Origin: Candidatus Bipolaricaulota bacterium
GTDB lineage: Bacteria > Bipolaricaulota > Bipolaricaulia > RBG-16-55-9
Length of the DNA stretch: 8,359 bases
Direction of reading: 5' to 3'
NCBI GenBank assembly: GCA_027021605.1
Contig: JALUUA010000215.1
Span: forward strand, 1-8,359
The translations under genes were made by a program, and so were the position numbers. Numbering within the stretch: position 1 is the first letter of the stretch; every line of letters begins with the position of its first letter. Below the pieces are notes generated by a model. That model was not told the origin of the DNA. It did no database searches and saw only the letters and a program-made list of their open reading frames with translations. Positions 1-5,362 of the stretch are shown here, in pieces.

Positions 1-1448
1 ACAAAGATAAAGAGGACGCGGCTGCCGTCGAGGGCCGGGAAGGGGATCAAGTTCGTGATCCCGAGGACCAAGCTCAAGAGGGCGACCAGCCGGAAGAAGG
101 TCTCGAAGCCCTGGCGGAGGCTTACGCCCACCAGGTTCGCGATGCCGACGGGGCCGCGGAACGCCTCGGCGGCGCTCACCTGGCCCGTGAGGACCTGCCG
201 GATGCCCAGGTAATACTGCACCAGGGTGCTGCGCAGCTGCAGGGTGCCCAAATAGACGGCGGCGATCGGCCCCGGTCGGCGCTTGGCCCGCTCCAGCTGC
301 AGCCCCTCCAGGGCTTCCGCCAGCTCCCGACCGCGGACGTCCAGCTCGGCCCGTCGGCGCTCGGCGCCCCGCTCGAACTCCAGGGTGAGCACCCCGTCGT
401 CCGCTTGGGCCTTGAGGATCGCGTACACCAGGGTGATGAGCCCCGCCACCGCCTCGCCCTCCGCGGTGAGGAGGCGATCCCCCGGTTTCAACCCAATCCG
501 CGCCCAGGACGAGTCCGGGGCGACGGCTTCGACCCTCGGGGTCGTGGGGGGCAGCGGCGCCAGCGCCAGCGGGATCACCCCGTCGAGCTCCTCGGGGGGC
601 ACGCGCGTCAGGTCGAGCGTGAGGACCTCGATAGAGCCCTCCCGCTCGATTTCCACCGCCACCGCCCGGGGCGTGGGGGCCCCGCGGAGGGCCGTTATGA
701 CCTCGGGCCAGCTGCCCACCGGCGTCCCCTGCACCCGGAGAACCCGATCCCCCTCTTGGAGCCCCTGGTCTGCCAGCGCGGACCCCTCCGGGAGGCGGCC
801 CACCACGGGGAGCAAATATTGGTAGGCGATCCCGATGAAGTACCGCCCGCGCTCCTCGTCCCAGTAGGGGGTGACGGTCACCTCGACCCGCCGTCCGGCC
901 CGCTCCACGACGAGGGAGACGGGTCGCTCCCCCACCCGCTGGACGAGCGGGGAGAGCTGCTCGGGGAAGTAGATCGCCTTTTTGTCGAGCTCGAGGATCT
1001 TGTCCCCCGGCTTGAGGACCCCGTAGGAGGGGGCCTCGGGCACCACGGCGGCGATCTCGACATAGGGCGCGCCGAAGATCCCCACGTACAGGATCATCAG
1101 GACGAGCGCGGCCAGGACGTTCGCCGCCGGCCCCGCCAGGATGATGAAGATCCGGGCCCAGGCGGGCTTGGCCGTAAAGAGGCGATCGGGCGGGACCTCG
1201 GCGTCCTCCTCGCGGCCCGCCTCCTCGCCCGCCAGGCGCACGTAGCCCCCCAGGGGAAAGAGGCGTATGGCGTAGAGCGTCTCGCCCCGGCGCCGCTTCC
1301 AGACCGCGGGGCCGAAGCCAATGGCAAACTCGTGGACCCAGACGCGCACCCACTTGGCGGCCAGGAAGTGCCCGCCCTCGTGGACGAAGACGAGCACCCC
1401 GATCACCACGATGAACGCTACGACCGTAAACAGCAGCGAGAGGATCAT
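1..1448 (-). CDS. rseP: RseP-like site-2 zinc metalloprotease (M50), three PDZ-like domains, C-terminus cut by window edge
   Basis: Intramembrane zinc protease of the site-2 protease family; family members cleave membrane-bound anti-sigma factors and signal-peptide remnants. Read directly from the minus strand: the first hydrophobic segment (about residues 5-22) leads into the zinc motif HEGGH (23-27), followed by FLAAK, then GFGP, a PLGGYVRLAGEE stretch, and a second membrane segment with LAGPAANVLAA near residue 105. The second catalytic element NLIPFPALDG ends at residue 475, with the metal-binding Asp at 474. Between the two halves lie three PDZ-like repeats, each with a G-D signature (G148-D149, G233-D234, G323-D324), where E. 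coli RseP has two. The ATG overlaps the tilS stop as ATGA, implying translational coupling. 482 codons are visible; only the last membrane segment(s) should be missing. The substrate and any partner sigma factor are unknown. Confidence 0.95.
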   Translation of the reverse strand, partial: MILSLLFTVVAFIVVIGVLVFVHEGGHFLAAKWVRVWVHEFAIGFGPAVWKRRRGETLYAIRLFPLGGYVRLAGEEAGREEDAEVPPDRLFTAKPAWARIFIILAGPAANVLAALVLMILYVGIFGAPYVEIAAVVPEAPSYGVLKPGDKILELDKKAIYFPEQLSPLVQRVGERPVSLVVERAGRRVEVTVTPYWDEERGRYFIGIAYQYLLPVVGRLPEGSALADQGLQEGDRVLRVQGTPVGSWPEVITALRGAPTPRAVAVEIEREGSIEVLTLDLTRVPPEELDGVIPLALAPLPPTTPRVEAVAPDSSWARIGLKPGDRLLTAEGEAVAGLITLVYAILKAQADDGVLTLEFERGAERRRAELDVRGRELAEALEGLQLERAKRRPGPIAAVYLGTLQLRSTLVQYYLGIRQVLTGQVSAAEAFRGPVGIANLVGVSLRQGFETFFRLVALLSLVLGITNLIPFPALDGSRVLFIF

Positions 1449-2932
1449 CGAATCCGCGCCTTTCGTTTCGGTTTTCGCTCCGTTCCGGTCTCGACCGGGG
1501 TCCGGCTCCTTCGCCGGAGGAGCTCCGCCGCGCGCGCGGCCTCGGGGGAGGTCGGGAGGGCCCGGATCACCAGCGTGCGCTTCGTCTGAGGGGTGACGCG
1601 GGCCCGCTCGTCGAGGGCCAGCCCCACCACCCAGAGGACCCCCTCCTCGTCGCAGACCAAGGGGACCCGATCCCGCAGCGCAGCGGGAACCTTCGCGTCG
1701 ACCAAGAGATCCTGCACCTTCTTCGTCCCTCCCAGGCCCAAGGGGCGCAAGCGGTCGCCCGGCCTCCGGTTTCGCACGCGCAGCGACCCGGCTATTGTAT
1801 CCCCATCCATCCGCGCTTCCAAGGGATCCGCGCCCGCCTCCTGGGGAGGCGGATGGCTCCCCTCCCGCAGCTCCAGGTGCAGGCGCCAGTCCCTCCCCCA
1901 GTCGTTCTCCCCCGGGCGGAGCCGGCGCTCGGGCGCTTCCGGGGGACGCAGGGGCCCCCGGGTGAGAACCACCCGTTCGGGCTCTACGTAGACCCGCACG
2001 CCCTTGGGGAGGACGACCTGCTGCCCGGAGCGGGGCCGCTCGATCTCGCGCACCAGGCGCTCGAGGTGCTCGGCCTCGAGCGCAGCGTCTTGCCCCCGCA
2101 GAACCCGCCGGAGGGCCTCGCGCAGCAGGTACTCCCGGAGGATCTCGTCCTGGGCGAGCAGGTCCGCGCGCCGGAGGAGGAGCGCCCCGCCGTCGCCGGA
2201 GCGCTCCTCCTCCGCGATTTGGGGGAAGAGCTCGTGGGCGTGTCGGGTGAGGTGCTCGTGGGCGCGGGCGGCGATCTCCGAGGCCCGGGCCACGGCCTCA
2301 AGGGCCCGCGGGCGGAGTCGCTCCCAAACGGGCATTAAATCTAAACGTACCCGGTTGCGCAGATACCGCCGATCGCGGTTCGTGGGGTCCTCGCGATAGG
2401 GCTGCTTCAGCTCTTCCAGATACGAAAGCACCTCGGCGCGGGTACACGCGATCAGGGGGCGAACGTAACGCAGACCGCGCTCCGTCCGCACGGGGGGCAT
2501 CCCGGCGAGGCCCTCGAGCCCGGCTCCTCGGAGGAGATTGAGGAAGAAGGTCTCGACGCGGTCGTTGAGCGTGTGGCCCAGGGCCACGGCCTGGGCGTCG
2601 TGCCTTTGGGCGGCCTCCTCGAGGAAGCGGTAGCGGGCCCGGCGGGCCTCGGCCTCCGAACGGAGCACCTCTTCCGCTTCTCCCCGCTCGAAGGGCAGTT
2701 CCAGCTTCCCGGCCAGCGCCTCCACGAAGCGGGCGTCCTCGGGGGAGTCGGGCCGCATGCGGTGGTCGAAGTGGGCTACCACAACCTCAAGGTCGAGGTC
2801 GGCTCGCAGCGCGCAAAGGGCGTGCAGGAGGGCGACGGAGTCGGGGCCGCCCGAGACGGCCACCACCGCCCGCTCGCCGGGGCGGAGCATCCCATGGCGT
2901 TCGATCGTCCCGCGGACCTTGTCGAGGAGCAT
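1445..2932 (-). CDS. tilS: tRNA(Ile)-lysidine synthase TilS
   Basis: ATP-dependent ligase that converts the wobble C34 of the minor tRNA-Ile (CAU) to lysidine so that it reads AUA and is charged with isoleucine; cytoplasmic and normally essential. The 495-residue product has the N-type PP-loop SGGPDS at residues 27-32, HFDHRMRPDSPED, GHTLNDRVETFFLNLLRG and DPTNRDRRYLRNRVR, all TilS signatures. A central helical region follows, then the C-terminal TilS domain (about 383-459, containing RRPGDRLRPLG and GGTKKVQDLLVDAKVP). An extra basic tail of about 36 residues follows (12 Arg/Lys). The ATG at 2932 fits the family N-terminus (MLLDKVRGTIERHG). The best Shine-Dalgarno bases sit in a GC hairpin just upstream (2936-2952). 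The stop overlaps the rseP start by 4 nt. It lies 73 nt after the hydrolase gene. Confidence 0.97.
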   Translation of the reverse strand: MLLDKVRGTIERHGMLRPGERAVVAVSGGPDSVALLHALCALRADLDLEVVVAHFDHRMRPDSPEDARFVEALAGKLELPFERGEAEEVLRSEAEARRARYRFLEEAAQRHDAQAVALGHTLNDRVETFFLNLLRGAGLEGLAGMPPVRTERGLRYVRPLIACTRAEVLSYLEELKQPYREDPTNRDRRYLRNRVRLDLMPVWERLRPRALEAVARASEIAARAHEHLTRHAHELFPQIAEEERSGDGGALLLRRADLLAQDEILREYLLREALRRVLRGQDAALEAEHLERLVREIERPRSGQQVVLPKGVRVYVEPERVVLTRGPLRPPEAPERRLRPGENDWGRDWRLHLELREGSHPPPQEAGADPLEARMDGDTIAGSLRVRNRRPGDRLRPLGLGGTKKVQDLLVDAKVPAALRDRVPLVCDEEGVLWVVGLALDERARVTPQTKRTLVIRALPTSPEAARAAELLRRRSRTPVETGTERKPKRKARIR

Positions 2933-2935
2933 TCC

Positions 2936-2952
2936 GGGGGCATTGTGCCCCC
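2936..2952 (-). promoter_or_regulatory. GC hairpin over the tilS ribosome-binding region
   Basis: In the mRNA sense the sequence GGGGGCA-CAA-TGCCCCC forms a perfect 7-bp stem with a 3-nt loop, ending 3 nt before the tilS ATG. The only strong Shine-Dalgarno-like run (GGAGGGGGG) is split by it: GGAG lies just 5' of the stem and the following Gs form its 5' arm. Folding would leave GGAG-stem-GGA-ATG. There is no U-run after it, so it is not a rho-independent terminator. A role in setting tilS translation is inference. Confidence 0.5.
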
Positions 2953-3005
2953 CTCCGGCTTCGCTTGCAATCCTTCGATGTGGAGTTCTCGTTTGTTCGA
3001 CGGCC

Positions 3006-3794
3006 CTACAGCCGATAAAGCTCCGGCCTGCGGTCCTCGAAGAGGTCGTTGAGCTTAGTGACGCGCTTGTCCAGGGCTTGGGCCGGGTCGATCTCCGCGA
3101 TCTCGAGGGCGTCGCCCTCCGCGGGGGCCCGGGCGAGCAGGGAGCCGTCGGGGGCCACGATCTGACTTGCGCCCGTGTAGCTCAGCTTCTTTGCGCCCCG
3201 CTCTTCGATGCCCCAGCGGTTGGCCAGCACCCAAAAGAGGCGATTCTCCATCGCCCGCACGCGGGTGGTGAGCTGCCCCTTCCCTGGCATCACCAGATTC
3301 GAGGGATGTACGATGAGCTGGGCGCCCTGAAGCGCCAGGGTCCGCGCCGCCTCGGGGAACATGTGGTCGTAGCAGATCAAGAGCCCCACTTTAACGCCCT
3401 TGACTTCACAGAGGGGAAAGGGCGTATCCCCCGGCCGGAAGTAGAGCTTCTCCTCGAAGAAGAGGTGGGCCTTGCGGTAGTGCGCCATCACACCCTTGGG
3501 TCCTACCATCACAGCGCTGTTGTAAAACGCGTCCCCGTCGCGCTCGGGGAGCCCCACCGCCGCGAAGACCTCCCTCTGCGCAGCGATCCGCTGTAGGAGC
3601 TCCGTGGTCGGCCCCGGGATCGGCTCGGCCAGCTCTGCGAGTTCCTCTTTTGCGGTGAGGAGATACCCGCTGGTCGCCAGCTCCGGGAACACCAGCAGAT
3701 CGACGTCGGCCCCCGAAAGGACGGAGGCGATGCGGTCTCGATTGAGCTCGACGGCCCCGAACTCGGGCGCAAACTGATAGAACCCTACGCGCAT
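3006..3794 (-). CDS. Carbon-nitrogen hydrolase (nitrilase superfamily)
   Basis: Cytoplasmic C-N bond hydrolase; members act on amides, nitriles, N-carbamoyl compounds or omega-amides, and the substrate cannot be fixed here. The 262-residue product carries the full Glu-Lys-Cys catalytic set: E38 in VFPELATSGY, K108 in HYRKAHLFF, C141 in GLLICYDHMFPE, with E114/E115 supplying the usual second glutamate. MENRLFWVLANRWG and the ending KLNDLFEDRRPELY recall, from memory, the archaeal PH0642 / Pyrococcus nitrilase type of about the same length. The open frame continues upstream to 4145 but overlaps the SDR gene. The ATG at 3794 is chosen because MRVGFYQFAPEFG is the normal family N-terminus and a good Shine-Dalgarno (GGAGGT, 3804-3809) lies 9 nt upstream. 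It follows the SDR stop by 5 nt, so the two are almost certainly co-transcribed. Confidence 0.93.
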   Translation of the reverse strand: MRVGFYQFAPEFGAVELNRDRIASVLSGADVDLLVFPELATSGYLLTAKEELAELAEPIPGPTTELLQRIAAQREVFAAVGLPERDGDAFYNSAVMVGPKGVMAHYRKAHLFFEEKLYFRPGDTPFPLCEVKGVKVGLLICYDHMFPEAARTLALQGAQLIVHPSNLVMPGKGQLTTRVRAMENRLFWVLANRWGIEERGAKKLSYTGASQIVAPDGSLLARAPAEGDALEIAEIDPAQALDKRVTKLNDLFEDRRPELYRL

Positions 3795-3799
3795 TTGCG

Positions 3800-4591
3800 T
3801 TAGACCTCCGGTCGGAACATCCGGTGGTTGAACCACATCCCGCCGTCGACCACCAAGTTGTGACCCGTGACATAAGCCGCGGCGGGGGACACCAAGTACA
3901 GCACCGCCCAGGCGATCTCCTCGCGCTTGCCCAGGCGCTTGAGGGGCACCGTCTCCAGCACGGCTTGGTGGGTTTTGGGATCGCTCATGAGGCGCCGCAC
4001 GCCCTCCGTCTCCTCGATGGGGCCGGGGGTGACGGCGTTCACCCGAATGTTGTAGGGCGCCCACTCCACCGCCAGGGTGCGGGTTAAATTCAGAACCCCC
4101 GCTTTGGCGGCCCCCGAGTGGGAGACGTACGGCGCGGCAAGCCAAGCGTAGTTGGCCCCGATGTTGACGATGTTCCCGCCCCCTTGTTCCTTCATCGCGG
4201 GGAGCACCGCCTTGCTCATCAAGAACGTCCCGTTAAGCACGATCTCGACGACCGCGCGCCAGCCGTTGGGCGAGAGCTGCTCGGCCGCGCACAGGAAGTT
4301 CCCCGCGGCGTTGTTGACGAGAACGTCGATGCGCCCGAACGCCTCGCGGACCCGTTCGGCGACCCGTTGGGTCTGCTCGGGATCGCGGACGTCGGCTTCT
4401 ATAGCGAGCGCCCGGCGGCCCAGCCGTTCGATCTCTTGGACGATTTGGGTGTGGTGCTCGGGGTTGCGGCTCGTGATCGCCACATCCGCACCGTGTCGGG
4501 CCAGCTCCCGCGAGATGACGAACCCAATGCCCGTCCCGCCTCCCGTCACGAGGGCCACTTGGCCCTGCAGCAAGTCCTCCTTGAAGATCAT
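3800..4591 (-). CDS. SDR-family oxidoreductase, 2,4-dienoyl-CoA reductase-like
   Basis: Rossmann-fold NAD(P)H-dependent short-chain dehydrogenase of 263 residues. It has the cofactor motif TGGGTGIG (16-23), SRNPE after beta-2 (R42 suggests NADPH), NNAAGNFL (93-100), N120 and K163. The usual SDR YxxxK tyrosine is absent: the position four before K163 is S159 in HSGAAKAG. This feature, with NNAAGNF and LAVEW...IRVNAVTPGPIEETEG, matches the 2,4-dienoyl-CoA reductases (peroxisomal DECR2 and Bacillus YkuF/FadH type), which help degrade unsaturated fatty acids by reducing 2,4-dienoyl-CoA. The substrate assignment is inference; other DECR/enoyl reductase-like roles are possible. The ATG overlaps the stop of the upstream MNT-HEPN gene (ATGA) and has only a distant GGGAGG, so coupling to the upstream gene is likely. 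The hydrolase follows after 5 nt. Confidence 0.93.
   Translation of the reverse strand: MIFKEDLLQGQVALVTGGGTGIGFVISRELARHGADVAITSRNPEHHTQIVQEIERLGRRALAIEADVRDPEQTQRVAERVREAFGRIDVLVNNAAGNFLCAAEQLSPNGWRAVVEIVLNGTFLMSKAVLPAMKEQGGGNIVNIGANYAWLAAPYVSHSGAAKAGVLNLTRTLAVEWAPYNIRVNAVTPGPIEETEGVRRLMSDPKTHQAVLETVPLKRLGKREEIAWAVLYLVSPAAAYVTGHNLVVDGGMWFNHRMFRPEV
3804..3809 (-). promoter_or_regulatory. Ribosome-binding site of the C-N hydrolase
   Basis: GGAGGT in mRNA sense, 9 nt before the ATG at 3794 and inside the last codons of the SDR gene. It decides the start of the hydrolase over the longer upstream frame. Confidence 0.8.
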
Positions 4592-5358
4592 GAGCGCTTG
4601 CGCTGTAGCCTCCCTTCCAACAGGGTGTGAAGCTCCTTTGCAAGCCGAAGGACGGCCTGCGCGTCGTCTCGGCGAATTTGTGCGTTAAACTCATAGCGGG
4701 CTCGATTGCGCAGCTCCAGCGCTTGGTCCTGGTAGAGCTGCCGACCCAGCTCGCGGCCGACTTGTCCCGTCTGGACGTACCGTTTGCCGAACTCGCCCAC
4801 GAGCCCCCCGTGGCTTCCCGGCAGGTCCTTGACCCGTTCTTGCAGCAACAAGAGTCCCTTGACGCACAGCTCGGCGGCGTTGTAGGCGGCGTCCACCGCC
4901 AGGCGATGGCGCCCCGTCCGCAGGGCGTCCTCCGCGCCCTCGCGGTACTCCTCCGCCAGCTGGAGGTAGTTCTCCGCCTCGCGGCGGCGTAGCTCCCGCT
5001 CCTCCATCGCGTAGATCGCCTCCCCTCCCTGAAGGACCCGATACAGGAAGTACGACCCCGGAGCGCGCAGGCGCTCCAGCGGGTACACTAGGGCTTCTAC
5101 GCCCTCGCCCCGCTCCTCGTAGGCGCGCTGCTCCGCGTCTGCCACGGCCCGGCGCAGCCTCTCCAGGTCGCGGATCCCGACGACCGCCACGTCCACGTCG
5201 CTCTCCGGGGAAGGCTCCCCCCAGGCTGCGCTGCCGAAGAGGATCACTTGGGCGACGAGCGGCTTGGCCTCGCCCGCGAGCAAGCAGCGGAGGAAGGCGC
5301 GGGCCGCCTCCCGCTTGCGCTCTTGAAGTTCCGTCGGGGAGATCGCTGCCTTCACCAA
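4588..5358 (-). CDS. Fused MNT nucleotidyltransferase-HEPN protein
   Basis: A 256-residue two-domain protein. Residues about 30-110 are a minimal nucleotidyltransferase (pol-beta fold) with ILFGSAAWGEPSPESDVDVAVV: G42-S43 plus metal carboxylates D54 and D56, with E88 as a possible third. Residues about 125-250 are an alpha-helical HEPN domain (AENYLQLAEEYREGAEDALR, AAYNAAELCVKGLLL, the SHGGLV element, then LRNRARYEF). In MntA-HepT toxin-antitoxin pairs these domains are separate proteins and MNT AMPylates the HEPN RNase; here they are fused. The RNase motif Rx4-6H is not intact: after R217-N218 there is Y222-E223-F224 and no His, so RNase activity is doubtful. The function is unknown. The start is TTG at 5358 or, equally likely, the adjacent in-frame GTG at 5355; both lie a few nt after the leuS stop with only a weak GGTGGTGA upstream. 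The gene overlaps the SDR start by 4 nt. Confidence 0.88.
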   Translation of the reverse strand: MVKAAISPTELQERKREAARAFLRCLLAGEAKPLVAQVILFGSAAWGEPSPESDVDVAVVGIRDLERLRRAVADAEQRAYEERGEGVEALVYPLERLRAPGSYFLYRVLQGGEAIYAMEERELRRREAENYLQLAEEYREGAEDALRTGRHRLAVDAAYNAAELCVKGLLLLQERVKDLPGSHGGLVGEFGKRYVQTGQVGRELGRQLYQDQALELRNRARYEFNAQIRRDDAQAVLRLAKELHTLLEGRLQRKRS

Positions 5359-5362
5359 AGGG

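Noticed and set aside
405..1589. Long plus-strand open frame (394 codons) opposite rseP
   Set aside because: Composition is that of a codon-bias shadow (Gly, Arg, Asp, Pro, His), with no domain. The minus strand reads a clear site-2 protease without a stop.
2333..2365. AT-rich patch with two TTA codons inside tilS
   Set aside because: It encodes the conserved RNRVRLDLMP segment of TilS; no promoter pair was found, so it is best taken as ordinary codon variation.
2776..2970. Alternative minus-strand frame with an ATG at 2943 right after the strong GGAGGGGGG
   Set aside because: The RBS spacing looks attractive, but the product (64 codons) has no family features and is out of frame inside tilS.
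3795..4145. N-terminal extension of the hydrolase frame to an upstream start at 4145
   Set aside because: It overlaps the SDR gene entirely, is low-complexity Arg/Gly/His sequence, and the hydrolase fold begins cleanly at the ATG at 3794 with its own RBS.
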